Origin: Planotetraspora mira | Lineage (GTDB): Bacteria; Actinomycetota; Actinomycetes; Streptosporangiales; Streptosporangiaceae | Reading direction: 5' to 3' | DNA: 64,000 nt | NCBI RefSeq assembly: GCF_016863275.1 | Contig: NZ_BOOO01000041.1 | Coordinates: 110,870-174,869 of the forward strand | Shown: piece after piece, positions 36,662 through 45,500 of the stretch | How positions within the stretch are numbered: position 1 is the first letter of the stretch | How the letters are laid out: every line of letters begins with the position of its first letter | Notes under the pieces: generated by a model | Database searches by the model: none | What the model saw: only the letters and a program-made list of their open reading frames with translations | Told to the model about the DNA's origin: nothing | Position numbers and translations under genes: made by a program

Positions 36662-37600
36662 GTGCATCGAGATGTGAACGTGGTCGTAGTGGTTGGCGGT
36701 GATCCCGCCGCGGTCGGCCATGCTCCGCCAGCCGGGGCTGCCGAGGTTGTAGATGCGCTGCTGCCAGATCACGTACATGACGCCCAGCTTGGGGCCGTTC
36801 TTGATGGCCCACGCGGCGAGGCTGTCGCCGAGGGCCTTCATGCCGGCGCTCGGCATCGAGCCGCCCGAGCTCATCATGAAGTCGCAGGCGCGGCCGAGCG
36901 GGTGCTCGCCGCTGCTCTCGTTGCGGTAGCAGCCGACGGTGTAGCGCAGGTCGAAGTTCTTTTCGACCTCGCTCTTCAGCAACCGCATCCGGGGAGTGAT
37001 GTTGTCGGCGCCGCTGGGCAGTTCCGGGGCCCAGGAGCCGTTGGCGAGCCTGCCGGGGGCGAGGGGGATCAGCTCGTCGAGCTTGTCCTTGATCTGGCCG
37101 ATGAGCTTCTGGGCGTCCTTGCGCTGTTCGGTCACCTTGGCGGACTGCGCCGTGAGTCGCGCCGTGAGCGCCTTCGCGGAGTCGGCGGCCTGCCGGCGGT
37201 CCGCCTCGATCTGCGAGAACTGGTTGATCACGGCGACCTGCTCCGCCTGCAGCTGAGCCAGTACCGCGGAGCCTGAGGGGTCGGGAACCATGATCGCACC
37301 GCTGGTCTGGTAGCGGACCCCGGCGAGCTGCCCGACCTCTCTCTGCGCGGTCTCGAAGTCGCCCTGAGTGCCCGCGAGCCGGTCACGTGCGCTCTTCTCG
37401 GCCTTCTTGGCCTTGGCGAGCTCGACTCGGGTGGCGTTGTAGTCGGCGATCAGGTCGTTGACCTGCTTCTCCAGTGTGGACAGCTGCTTCTTGAGCTGGC
37501 CCTCACTGGGTTTGGGTGCGGCCTGGCTTGCGGTCGACGTGGCGAAAACGAGCACGCCGGAAACGAGGACCCCGGTGACCAGGGGAAATAAGCGGGGCAG
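36659..37600 (-). CDS. Secreted coiled-coil cell-wall peptidase-like protein
   Basis: 313 residues as read from a CTG at 37600. Signal peptide PRLFPLVTGVLVSGVLVFAT followed by ASQAAP cleavage region; coiled coil at about 33-185 (EKQVNDLIADYNATRVELAK, QIEADRRQAADSAKAL); and a C-terminal domain (about 205-313) of the ARB_07466/M15-like type with HPLGRACDFM and HYDHVHISMH, likely zinc ligands. GAGAGGAG lies six nt before the CTG, and no in-frame ATG/GTG gives a proper signal peptide; the GTG at 37555 would truncate it. It lies behind a c-di-AMP riboswitch, the usual control for actinobacterial cell-wall hydrolases. Confidence 0.75.
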   Translation of the reverse strand: MPRLFPLVTGVLVSGVLVFATSTASQAAPKPSEGQLKKQLSTLEKQVNDLIADYNATRVELAKAKKAEKSARDRLAGTQGDFETAQREVGQLAGVRYQTSGAIMVPDPSGSAVLAQLQAEQVAVINQFSQIEADRRQAADSAKALTARLTAQSAKVTEQRKDAQKLIGQIKDKLDELIPLAPGRLANGSWAPELPSGADNITPRMRLLKSEVEKNFDLRYTVGCYRNESSGEHPLGRACDFMMSSGGSMPSAGMKALGDSLAAWAIKNGPKLGVMYVIWQQRIYNLGSPGWRSMADRGGITANHYDHVHISMH

Positions 37601-37619
37601 CGCCCACTCCTCTCCATCT

Positions 37620-37765
37620 GCCGACCGGGTTAGCTGACGGGTTCGGGCTGGAGCTGCCCGGGCACGTGAGTGCCTTCACCCCAGTTGCGAGTTGGGTCCC
37701 CGGTTCCCGGGCGAGGCGCCCGGGATTAGGCGCACCGGCTGGTTCAGCCGGTGCGATGGATAGTA
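37620..37765 (-). promoter_or_regulatory. ydaO/yuaA c-di-AMP riboswitch
   Basis: On the minus strand the 5' leader contains the conserved actinobacterial ydaO-type sequence: a CGCACCGGCTG...CAGCCGGTGCG stem (37730-37756), CAACTGGGGTGAA (37674-37686), and near the 3' end CCGAACCCGTCAGCTAACCC (37625-37644), directly before the ribosome binding site at about 37610. c-di-AMP binding in this class normally turns expression off. The downstream secreted wall peptidase is the classical target. Boundaries are approximate. Confidence 0.85.
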
Positions 37766-37813
37766 GTGGTAAAGAAAGCGTCTTTGCTAGCTAAAGTTGG
37801 AACAAATCAGAGA

Positions 37814-38875
37814 TCAACTTGTTATCTGCACATCGCGCAGCATCCGAGCCGCTTCCTCCGGGAGGATGTCGTTGACGAAGCCGCCCATCGCCGACTCCGA
37901 GCCCGCGAGGTACTTCAGCTTGTTCGGGGCCCGCCGGATGCTGAACAGCTGGAGATGCAGGTAGGCCAGGTCGCGCCCGAAGGAGACCGGCGCCTGGTGC
38001 CAGGCCGAGATGTACGGCATGGCCACACCGAACAGGCCGTCCAGCCGGCGCAGCACGCTGGTGTAGAGCGGCGCGAACGCCGAGCGCTCCTCGGAGGTCA
38101 GCGCCGGGATGTCCGGAACCTGCCGGTGCGGATAGACGTGGACCTCGAAGGGGTACCGCGCGGCGGCGGGGACGAAGGCCGTCCAGTGCTCGTTGGCCGC
38201 GACCACCCGGGGACCGGTGCGCTCGGCGCTCAGCACGTCGGCGAACAGGTTCCCTCCCGTGTGCCGGGCGGCGGCGCCGAGCATCTGCTTCGTCCGGGGC
38301 GTCACGTACGGGTAGGCGTAGATCTGACCGTGGGGATGCGGGAGCGTGATGCCGATCTCGGGACCCCGGTTCTCGAAGCAGAAGACCTGCTCGACACCCG
38401 GGAGCGAGGACAGCTCGGCCGTGCGGTCCGCCCACGCCTCCATGACCAGCTCGACCTGCTCGTCGCTCAGCGAGCCGAAGGACGCGTTGTGGTCGGAGGT
38501 GAAGCAGACCACCTCGCAGCGCCCGACGCCCGGCCGTACCTGGCTGAGCCCGCCCACCTGCTCGTATTCGCCGAGGTCGAAGCTGAACGAGGGGAAGCGG
38601 TTCTCGAAGACCGCCACGTCGTAGGGGGAGGGGATCTCCGACCACGGCTTGGCCGGGCACAGCGGGCACTCGTCGGCGGAGGGCAGGTGGGTCCGGGTCT
38701 GCCGGTGCCGCGCGATCGCGACCCACTCGTCCATCAGCGGGTCGTGGCGCAGCTCGGACGCGAAGGGCCGAGGGGGAAGATCGCGCGGGTCGATCGCGCT
38801 GTGATCGGCGTCGTCCCGCCGATCGAAGTAGATCAGCTCCCGGCCGTCCGCGAGATGGCTGATGGTGCGCTTCAC
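37814..38875 (-). CDS. galT: Galactose-1-phosphate uridylyltransferase
   Basis: Leloir pathway enzyme transferring UMP between UDP-glucose and galactose-1-phosphate. 353 residues; zinc-site CPLCPAK, and the nucleophilic His in LPHPHGQIYAYP. The C-terminal NKLKYLAGSESAMGGFVNDI is characteristic. The GTG at 38875 overlaps the TGA of the upstream DeoR gene (GTGA), so the pair is translationally coupled. galE and galK are not in view. Confidence 0.96.
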   Translation of the reverse strand: MKRTISHLADGRELIYFDRRDDADHSAIDPRDLPPRPFASELRHDPLMDEWVAIARHRQTRTHLPSADECPLCPAKPWSEIPSPYDVAVFENRFPSFSFDLGEYEQVGGLSQVRPGVGRCEVVCFTSDHNASFGSLSDEQVELVMEAWADRTAELSSLPGVEQVFCFENRGPEIGITLPHPHGQIYAYPYVTPRTKQMLGAAARHTGGNLFADVLSAERTGPRVVAANEHWTAFVPAAARYPFEVHVYPHRQVPDIPALTSEERSAFAPLYTSVLRRLDGLFGVAMPYISAWHQAPVSFGRDLAYLHLQLFSIRRAPNKLKYLAGSESAMGGFVNDILPEEAARMLRDVQITS

Positions 38876-39675
38876 AGAACTGCTCCCAAATCGTCGTGGG
38901 CCGCCGCGTCCACCAGGACCAGCTCGCCGGCGTGTTCCGACAGCTGCTCCATGGCGTCCTCCGGCAGACCGGTATCGCTGATCACCACATGGGCGCGGGA
39001 GAGCTCGGCGATCGTGCTGATGCCGACGGTGCCCCACTTGGTGTGGTCGGCCAGCACGATGAGCTGATGCGCGGCGTCGACCAGCGCCCGGTCGGTCTCC
39101 GCTTCGAGCAGGTTGGGGGTGGTGAACCCCGCCCTGGCGCCCATCCCGTGGACGCCGAGCATGAGTGTGTCGACGTTCAGGGACCGGATGGCCGCGACGG
39201 CCACCGGGCCGACCAGAGCGTCGGAGGGAGTGCGGACGCCGCCGGTCAGCACTATGGTCTGGTCGCCTCGGGCCGCCCGGTGGAAGACGTCGGCGATCTG
39301 GACGGAATTGGTGATGACGGTCAGATCGGGCACGTCGACCAGGTGGTGGGCGAGGGTCCAGGTGGTGGTCCCGGCCGAGAGCGCCACCGCGCTGCCGGGC
39401 CGGACGAACTGCGCCGCCCGCCGGGCGATGGCCTCCTTCTCGGAGCGCTGCCGTACGGACTTGGCCGCGAAACCGGGCTCCTCGGTGGATCCCGTGCCGG
39501 TCGCCGTGGCCCCGCCGTGGACCTTCTCGATGAGCCCGCGATCCGCGAGGACCTCGAGGTCGCGCCGGATCGTCATGTCGGAGACGCCGAGATCCTGCAC
39601 CAGCTCCGCGACGCGCACGCCGCCCGTCCTGCGGATCCTCTCCAGGATGGCCTGTTGCCGCTGCTGGGCCAGCAT
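38872..39675 (-). CDS. DeoR/GlpR family transcriptional regulator of the galT operon
   Basis: 267 residues. N-terminal DeoR winged helix (1-57, MLAQQRQQAILERIRRTGGV, VSDMTIRRDLEVLADRGL, VHGGA) and a sugar-phosphate-binding DeoRC domain with SAGTTTWTLAHHL. It most likely senses a sugar phosphate and controls itself and galT. TGTTG motifs repeat at 11-nt spacing just upstream (39681-39697, minus strand), a plausible operator. ATG at 39675 with GGAG upstream. Confidence 0.92.
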   Translation of the reverse strand: MLAQQRQQAILERIRRTGGVRVAELVQDLGVSDMTIRRDLEVLADRGLIEKVHGGATATGTGSTEEPGFAAKSVRQRSEKEAIARRAAQFVRPGSAVALSAGTTTWTLAHHLVDVPDLTVITNSVQIADVFHRAARGDQTIVLTGGVRTPSDALVGPVAVAAIRSLNVDTLMLGVHGMGARAGFTTPNLLEAETDRALVDAAHQLIVLADHTKWGTVGISTIAELSRAHVVISDTGLPEDAMEQLSEHAGELVLVDAAAHDDLGAVL

Positions 39676-39831
39676 CACCTCTCCAATCAACAGATTCCAA
39701 CAAATTGTGCCATATATCCACGGCACACATGTTGAGTCATGGGGAGACGAGGAGAATCACATGCTTGTCCGGGGCGCGTGCACGGAGGATGGTGGAGGGC
39801 GGAAGCCGTCCCGACAGGAAGGCGACGCGTC

Positions 39832-39909
39832 ATGGGAAAGCGGCAGCGCAAGTCCAAGGCACGCAAGAAGAAGAAGGCCAACCACGGTAAGCGCCCCACG
39901 GGGCGTTGA
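39832..39909 (+). CDS. Ribosomal protein bL37
   Basis: 25 residues, beginning MGKRQRKSKARKKKKANHGK and ending in RPTGR. The ANHGKRP end with a poly-basic start is the signature of actinobacterial bL37, a small 50S subunit protein described from mycobacterial ribosome structures. AGGAAGG lies about 8 nt before the ATG. A short GC hairpin (39892-39905) overlaps the last codons. Easily missed because of its length. Confidence 0.85.
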   Translation: MGKRQRKSKARKKKKANHGKRPTGR

Positions 39910-39927
39910 GCACCTGGTCGTGCCGGT

Positions 39928-40494
39928 TCAGCCTGTTCTGCCCCACGCTGCCAGCAGTCTGGTCTGCGGATCCGCTTCTTCCGGCACGTCCCGGTGGTCC
40001 CCGATGACTCCCGTCTGTCGGTAACCCTCCTTCGCCTGGGCGAACCATTCGGAGCAGGTGGCGACCAGCTCGGGATCGAGCCGCTCCTGGGCGCCGATGG
40101 CCCGGGACAGATCCCAGGTGTGGATCAACGCGTCCGCGAACAGTTCGGTGATGTACTCCTCACCGGGCACGTCACCGAAGGACAGGTGGGTCACCGCGGT
40201 CAGGGCGCCCTCGACGTACACCGCCTGGACGGCGCCCTGCGCCGACACCTCGAACGCCTTGATCGCGTCGTCGCCGAGGACGTCACGTTCGTAGGTGTCG
40301 CTCACTTCGGGGATCCTGCGGCCGGCGAGGAGGTCGGGCGCCCAGAGATTCTCGTTCACCATGTGGTTGACCAGCGCCCGGACATCCCAGTCCACGCAGG
40401 GGGTCGACAGCTCCCACTGGTCGTCCTCGACGAGTTGGAGCCGGTTCCCGAAGCCGTCCAACGCCCGGCGGTACGCGTCCCGGATGTCGATCAT
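39928..40494 (-). CDS. TIGR03086-family maleylpyruvate isomerase-like protein
   Basis: 188 residues of the mycothiol-dependent DinB/MDMPI superfamily: STPCVDWDVRALVNHMVNEN carries the first metal His, and ELFADALIHTWDLSRAIG the second. Probable metal-dependent thiol transferase or isomerase; substrate unknown. ATG at 40494 has GGAGGGG with a 5-nt spacer. Convergent with bL37. Confidence 0.88.
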   Translation of the reverse strand: MIDIRDAYRRALDGFGNRLQLVEDDQWELSTPCVDWDVRALVNHMVNENLWAPDLLAGRRIPEVSDTYERDVLGDDAIKAFEVSAQGAVQAVYVEGALTAVTHLSFGDVPGEEYITELFADALIHTWDLSRAIGAQERLDPELVATCSEWFAQAKEGYRQTGVIGDHRDVPEEADPQTRLLAAWGRTG

Positions 40495-40585
40495 GATGTC
40501 CCCTCCTCGCCCAGGAGCTCTCCTTCGACCGTAACTCTTCTGGACGATCAGGTCGTACACGGTCTTCTATGGACGAACTATCAGA

Positions 40586-42319
40586 TCAGTGGATGCGCTG
40601 CTCAACCCAGACGATCTTTCCGTACTGCGTGGGGCGCGTGCCCCAGCGGTAGGCGAACCGCTTGACGAGCTGAAGCCCCCGGCCGGTGTCGTCATCGGGG
40701 GTGGACGCACGAGGGGCGGGGCTCGTCGGGGAGCCGTCGGCGACCTCGCACACCAGCGTCCGGCCGCGCAGCAGACGCAGCTCGATCGGCGGCCAGCCGT
40801 GTTTGAGCGCGTTGGTGACCAGCTCGCTGACGATGAGCTCGCTGCTGTCGATCAGACCGTTCAGGCGCCAGGACGCCAACGTGGCCCGGACGAAACGGCG
40901 GGCGTGCGCCACGAACCGGGGGTCGGCCGGCAGCGGGCAGGTCGCCACCTCGTCGGGGTCGAGCTCGCGCACCCGGGCCAGCAGCAGGGCGATGTCGTCG
41001 CGTTCGTGCCCGGGACGCTGGCTGCTGATCGTCAGGTCGCACATGTCCTCGAGATCCTCGACCGGTCCCGCCAGGAGGCGGCGCAGGGCCATGATCCCGG
41101 CGTCGATGTCGCGATCCCTGCTCTCCACCAGGCCGTCGGTGTAGAGGGCGAGGACGCTGCCGGCGGGCAGGACGAGTTCGCGCATCTCCAGGGGATCGCT
41201 CCCGATGCCGAGGGGGAGCCCCGAGGGCAGCTCGATGATCTCGGTCGACCTGTCGGGGTGGATGAGCACGGGCGGGACGTGGCCGGCCCTGGAGAAGGCG
41301 CAGCTCCGCGTGACCGGGTCGTAGACGGCGTAGACGCAGGTGGCGATCTGCGTGGGGTCGAGGTCCTGGCTCATCAGGTTGAGCCGGAAGAGCACCTCGT
41401 CAGGCGGAAGGTCGAGGCTCGCCAGCGTCCGGGCGGCCGTGCGGAGCTGGCCCATGGTGGCCGCCGCCCGGGTGCCGTGCCCCATGACGTCGCCCACGAC
41501 CAGCGCGGAACGGCAGCCCGGCAGCGGGATCACGTCGTACCAGTCGCCGCCCACTCCCATCAGGTCGCTGGCCGGCAGGTAGCGCGAGGCGATCTCCATG
41601 CCGAGCGGCTGGGGGAGGTCGGCGGGCAGCAGACTGCTCTGCAGGGTCAGTGCCGTACGCCGCTCGCGGGTGTAGAGCCGCGCGTTGTCGACGCACACGG
41701 CCGTCCGCGCGGCGAGTTCCTCCGCCACGGAGACGTCCTGCTCCTCGAACGGACGGCTCCCGGGCCTGCGGCTGAACACCACGCACCCGAGCACCCTGCC
41801 CCGGGCCTTCAGCGGGACCGCGAGGAACGAGGACTCGGTGAGAAGGCCGGCGACCGACTCCTCACGTTCGATGCCGGAGCCGATCAGCCGGGCGCTGTCC
41901 TTGTCCAGGACGGGATACATCAGGGGCTGCCCGGTCGCCATGCACTGGGCGTGGGGGAGCGCCGGGGGATAGGACGTGATCTCGTCGATCGGGAAGGCGC
42001 GCAGCCACGCCTCCGGGTTGTCGCTGGCCACCCCGAGCGCGACCCGGCGGAAGAGCGTGGTGCCGTCGATCGGCCGGGAGGGCAGCTCGCCGTCGATCAT
42101 GAGCCGTTCCTGCACCATGATGGCCGCCGTGTCGGCGAAGCGCGGGACGGCCACGTCCATGAGCTCGCGGCTCGTCTCCGCGAGGTCGAGCGTGCTGCCG
42201 ATCCGGCGGCTGGCCTCGTTGAGGAATGCGAGCCGTTCGTGCGCGGACGCGGCGCTGCTGCGGCGCCACTCGCCCCGGGTGTCCTGGGCGGGGGCCTTGA
42301 TGACGCAGTTCCGGTTCAA
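40586..42319 (-). CDS. RsbU-type PP2C phosphatase with GAF and anti-sigma ATPase domains
   Basis: 577 residues in the order GAF (about 25-205), SpoIIE/PP2C (about 215-435; VVGDVMGHGTRAAATM, LYTDGLVESRDRD), and HATPase_c RsbW-like domain (about 450-575; SELVTNALKHG, DDDTGRGLQLVKRFA). Such fusions combine phosphatase and anti-sigma kinase in one partner-switching protein. TTG at 42319 has GGAG six nt upstream. Ligand of the GAF domain unknown. Confidence 0.9.
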   Translation of the reverse strand: MNRNCVIKAPAQDTRGEWRRSSAASAHERLAFLNEASRRIGSTLDLAETSRELMDVAVPRFADTAAIMVQERLMIDGELPSRPIDGTTLFRRVALGVASDNPEAWLRAFPIDEITSYPPALPHAQCMATGQPLMYPVLDKDSARLIGSGIEREESVAGLLTESSFLAVPLKARGRVLGCVVFSRRPGSRPFEEQDVSVAEELAARTAVCVDNARLYTRERRTALTLQSSLLPADLPQPLGMEIASRYLPASDLMGVGGDWYDVIPLPGCRSALVVGDVMGHGTRAAATMGQLRTAARTLASLDLPPDEVLFRLNLMSQDLDPTQIATCVYAVYDPVTRSCAFSRAGHVPPVLIHPDRSTEIIELPSGLPLGIGSDPLEMRELVLPAGSVLALYTDGLVESRDRDIDAGIMALRRLLAGPVEDLEDMCDLTISSQRPGHERDDIALLLARVRELDPDEVATCPLPADPRFVAHARRFVRATLASWRLNGLIDSSELIVSELVTNALKHGWPPIELRLLRGRTLVCEVADGSPTSPAPRASTPDDDTGRGLQLVKRFAYRWGTRPTQYGKIVWVEQRIH

Positions 42320-42503
42320 TCGCTACTCCGGCGGGAAACGGTGGGTGTCCCAAATCGTATGGAGGTGATACATCACATTTCAGCAATCTCCGAAGTCGGC
42401 AGGAGATTGCCTCAGATATGCGGCGATTTCCTAGATTCACGGCTAATGGGCAATATGCCCGATATCGCGGTGAGGGATCGCCGCCGTACGCCTGCCCGAG
42501 GCC

Positions 42504-43010
42504 TCAGACGGTCCCGCCGCTGCGCCAGTAGACGTTGTTCTCGCGGCTGAGGAACGCCTCGTCGACGAGGTACCGCCGCAGTGCGGCGTAGTCGTCGTGG
42601 AACGCGCGGAGCGCGACGTTGACCTCTTTCTCCGAGTAGCGGATGCCCGGCTCGAAGACGCGCGCGACGTAGTCCAGCACGATCAGTCTCTTCGCGCGCT
42701 TCGTCGGGAGCGAGGTCAGGCGTCCGTCGACGAGGAACGTGTCGAGCAGGCTCGCCGGCTCCTTGGGCGTCGCGCGGAGCAGGTTCCTGAAAACCTCCGG
42801 GTCGGCTCGCCAGCCGTCTTCATCCTGTACGGCGAGGCCGCCGCGGGCCAGCCGTGTCAGCGCCCGCTCGGCCACCTCGGGAGCGAGCCCGGTCACCTTG
42901 CCGGGCGGATCCTCCGGTCGTAACACGAGACCGGCGAAGACCCGCAATGTGTCGTCCTGCCCGAGGAGACCGAGCACGCGCGAGATGTCTCTTTCGATCA
43001 CGGGGTCCAC
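42504..43010 (-). CDS. DUF2087 domain protein with winged-helix N-terminus
   Basis: 168 residues. N-terminal part resembles an ArsR-like helix-turn-helix (ERALTRLARGGLAVQDEDG) and the C-terminal half is DUF2087 (LPTKRAKRLIVLDYVARVFE, YSEKEVNVALRAFHDDYAAL). Predicted regulator of unknown target. GTG at 43010 with GGAAGAAAG upstream. Confidence 0.85.
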   Translation of the reverse strand: MDPVIERDISRVLGLLGQDDTLRVFAGLVLRPEDPPGKVTGLAPEVAERALTRLARGGLAVQDEDGWRADPEVFRNLLRATPKEPASLLDTFLVDGRLTSLPTKRAKRLIVLDYVARVFEPGIRYSEKEVNVALRAFHDDYAALRRYLVDEAFLSRENNVYWRSGGTV

Positions 43011-43102
43011 CGTACTTTCTTCCGCCCGACCGCGCTGCCCGGAGTCGGCGAGGCCCTTTGTACAGTCGGATGAAAGGCCAGTCCGGACCACTGGAGGTCC
43101 CC

Positions 43103-43495
43103 GTGCCAGCACAACTCGACCACACGATCGTCCACAGCACAGACCGTTTCGCCTCCGCGCGGTTCCTGACGGAACTGATCGGCGCCACGGAACCCAGGGC
43201 GTTCGGGCCGTTCGCCGCCGTCCCGCTCGCCAACGGGGTGACGGTGGACTACGCCGACTCGCTCGTCGCCGGAGACCGGATCGTCATGCAGCATCTCGCC
43301 CTTCTCGTCTCGGAGGACGAGTTCGACGAGATCTTCGGCCGGATCGTCGAACGGGGACTGCCCCACTGGGCCGAACCCGCGCACCACGGCCCAGGCCAGA
43401 TCAACCACCGAGACCAGGGGAGAGGCGTGTACGTCGACGATCCCGACGGGCATGCCATCGAGTTCCTCACCCACACCCACGTCCTGGACGGCTGA
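43103..43495 (+). CDS. VOC (glyoxalase/bleomycin resistance) family protein
   Basis: 130 residues, two beta-alpha-beta-beta-beta modules: LDHTIVHSTDRFASARFLTE, MQHLALLVSEDEFDEIFGRI, and the metal-site end GVYVDDPDGHAIEFLTH. Substrate unknown. GTG at 43103 has GGAGG five nt upstream. Confidence 0.9.
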   Translation: MPAQLDHTIVHSTDRFASARFLTELIGATEPRAFGPFAAVPLANGVTVDYADSLVAGDRIVMQHLALLVSEDEFDEIFGRIVERGLPHWAEPAHHGPGQINHRDQGRGVYVDDPDGHAIEFLTHTHVLDG

Positions 43496-43646
43496 CCTCT
43501 CGTCAGGGTTGGAGGCGCATGCCTCGTCGCTTCGCCTGGTCCCCGTCGTCCGCTTCAGGCCGGTGAGGCGAGGAGGTGATGGGCTTGTGCCGCTTTGGCG
43601 GACGGGGATGGAGGTGGTGTGGCCGAGCAGAGGTCGCCGACCGGGC

Positions 43647-43719
43647 CGGTCGGCTGGAAGCGGTGGGCTGGAAGCGGTGGGCTGGAAGCGGTGGGCTGGA
43701 AAGCGGTCGGCTGGAAAAG
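43647..43719 (+). repeat. Five tandem copies of a 14-bp unit upstream of an XRE regulator
   Basis: Unit CGGTGGGCTGGAAG: copies at 43647-43660, 43661-43674, 43675-43688, 43689-43703 (one extra A) and 43704-43719 (two extra A). First and last copies have CGGTCGG. The array ends 64 nt before the regulator ATG. It may be slippage or an iterated binding site; it is not a CRISPR (no spacers). Confidence 0.85.
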
Positions 43720-43782
43720 CGCAATCATTTGGTAGGTGTATCCCACCCTGGCTCCTGACAAGATTCTCTGTAGCTTGTCAAT

Positions 43783-44601
43783 ATGTTCGACGGGAATCTT
43801 CTCGGCGAGTTCCTCCGGGCTCGGCGTTCGGTCACGACCCCTGACCAGGTCGGGCTGCCGCTAGTCGGTCGCCGCCGGACTCCGGGGTTACGCCGCGACG
43901 AGGTGGCGGTACTGGCCGGAGTCAGCGTCGACTACTACACCCGACTGGAACAGGGCAGGGAACACAAGCCATCCGATCAAGTACTCCAAGCGCTGGCGCG
44001 GGCCCTCAGACTCGACGCCGACGCCACCGAGCATCTGTACGAGCTCGCGCGTGGCCGACCGCACAAGCGGAGGCCCACCGGCCGGGTCGACGCCGTCAAC
44101 CCGAGCGTGCTGCGGTTCGTGGAGGGCTGCGACCACGTCTCGGCGCTCGTGGTGAATGGCCGGCTCGACGTGCTGGTCAGGAATCCGCTGGCGAACGCCA
44201 TCTACGAGGGGTTGGAACACGCCGGCAATCTGGTCCGCCTGGCCTTCCTCAACCCTGCTGCACGCGCGTTCTACCTGGATTGGGAACAGCAGTCCTGGGT
44301 CAAGGTGGCGCATCTGCGCGCCGCGGCGGGATCAGACCTCCAGGACCCGGCCATGGTCGAGCTGATCGAGGAACTCTCGCTCGCAAGTGACGATTTTCGC
44401 CGGATGTGGGCTCGTCACGACGTACGCGCCGTGACCGCCACGTCGGTCCGCTTTCGCCACCGCGATGTCGGTGACCTCTCCTTGAATACTCATATGTTCA
44501 CCATCGAGAGCGCCCCCACACAGCAGATCCTCATATTCGAGGCCGAGCCCGGCACCTCGTCCGAGCACGCGCTGGCCAAGCTGCGCCGTACCCACTCCTA
44601 G
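43783..44601 (+). CDS. XRE family regulator with MmyB-like ligand-binding domain
   Basis: 272 residues. HTH at about 10-80 (RRTPGLRRDEVAVLAGVSVD, YYTRLEQGREHKPSDQVLQA) with the MmyB-like PAS domain behind it (VLVRNPLANAIYEGLE, FLNPAARAFYLDWE). In actinomycetes such regulators usually control a neighbouring oxidoreductase and bind a fatty-acid-like ligand; none is adjacent here, perhaps because island A inserted next to it. ATG at 43783. Confidence 0.92.
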   Translation: MFDGNLLGEFLRARRSVTTPDQVGLPLVGRRRTPGLRRDEVAVLAGVSVDYYTRLEQGREHKPSDQVLQALARALRLDADATEHLYELARGRPHKRRPTGRVDAVNPSVLRFVEGCDHVSALVVNGRLDVLVRNPLANAIYEGLEHAGNLVRLAFLNPAARAFYLDWEQQSWVKVAHLRAAAGSDLQDPAMVELIEELSLASDDFRRMWARHDVRAVTATSVRFRHRDVGDLSLNTHMFTIESAPTQQILIFEAEPGTSSEHALAKLRRTHS

Positions 44602-44693
44602 CGGCAGACGGGACCGGCGCACCCCCTCCGGAACCCCGCGACCCGAACCAGATCGGCCAGACCGACACGTGGAACGGCAGTGGCGACCCACTG

Positions 44694-44793
44694 GTCACGC
44701 AGAAGGCCACCCCCGATCTCGGGGATGGCCTTCTCGCTGATCTGAGAGTCGGGGCGACAGGATTTGAACCTGCGACTTCTTGCTCCCAAAGCA
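44694..44793 (-). repeat. att site of island A, distal copy (partial tRNA-Pro)
   Basis: Direct repeat of 47929-48028 at an exact offset of 3235 with no gaps. The last 50 bp (44744-44793) are identical and cover tRNA-Pro from the anticodon loop to the 3' end; the first 50 bp are a diverged copy of the downstream terminator hairpin (44703-44733). The tRNA copy here is truncated at the anticodon loop and not functional. Confidence 0.88.
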
Positions 44794-45031
44794 CTGGTCA
44801 TGATCCCGGGGCCTGGCGTTTGTCCTGGTGAAGCCACATGTTCAGTGCACGGACGTGCATCGAAGGGCGAGGCCAGGCACCCCGGAAGTCACTCAGTTTG
44901 ACACTCACTCGGCGGCACGCACCGTCGGCGGCTTCTCGGCTGTTGGCACCCTGCCAGCGACCCTGGGTGGCCCGGCGGTCGGCTATTACTCTGAGTACTC
45001 TCCGAGTGGCAACGATCACCAGGACGGCTTT

Positions 45032-45307
45032 GTGAACAGGCTTACAGTGCAGAGCGGCAGCGAGGATCTCGTCTGCCTCTTCATCGAACCGTACGGCGAG
45101 AACTTCTGGTTGAAGCCCGGTGACAAATTCACCGTTGTACCGGCTGAGGACACGTCGGATCCTCAGTTCACGGTAGTTGCCGCCACCGACCACATGGTGG
45201 TGTGGATCTACGAAAGCGGCGACCCCGAGAAGGTGATCGTCGACTATGCGATCATCGACAACAACGGCACCGCGTTGGAGTGCGGCCACCAGCAGCCGGT
45301 TGACTAG
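45032..45307 (+). CDS. Hypothetical protein in island A (91 aa)
   Basis: Unrecognised beta-rich small protein: LCLFIEPYGENFWLKP-like strands (as LVCLFIEPYGENFWLKPGDK) and FTVVPAEDTSDPQFTVV. GTG at 45032 is chosen since AGGACGG lies just upstream; the frame is open further up to 44828 but looks non-coding. Similar short proteins with a PG-x-x-F-x-V core occur widely in actinomycetes, function unknown. Confidence 0.55.
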   Translation: MNRLTVQSGSEDLVCLFIEPYGENFWLKPGDKFTVVPAEDTSDPQFTVVAATDHMVVWIYESGDPEKVIVDYAIIDNNGTALECGHQQPVD

Positions 45308-45500
45308 GGACCCGAGGGATCATGTCCCTGACCTGGGCCAGGCTCTTGCCTTTGTAAGCGGCGCAGCCCCAGTTTGGAAGATCTGTGTACAAGATCCTCT
45401 AAGCTGCTGCGACGCTGGTCAGGCGCTCCATCGTGTCACTCATGATCTTCCGTGGTTTGCCGTGAGTCACCGCTCTGACGGGCACGGGACGGACACGGCT

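Noticed and set aside
39764..40024. ORF starting with ATG behind GAGGAG at 39764
   Set aside because: It overlaps bL37 in another frame and gives an Arg/Ser/Pro-rich product; the good ribosome binding site is probably coincidental or belongs to a very short leader.
43647..43719. CRISPR-like array
   Set aside because: Units of 14-16 bp are directly abutting with no spacers and no cas genes nearby; it is a simple tandem repeat.
44744..44817. Second tRNA-Pro gene
   Set aside because: Homology to the tRNA stops at the anticodon loop (44793); the 5' half is unrelated, so it is an attachment-site remnant.
45308..45500. Minus-strand tail reading GKPRKIMSDTMERLTSVAAA before a TAG
   Set aside because: Might be the end of a transposase or recombinase, but only about 20 codons are protein-like and no upstream part is found; too weak to annotate.
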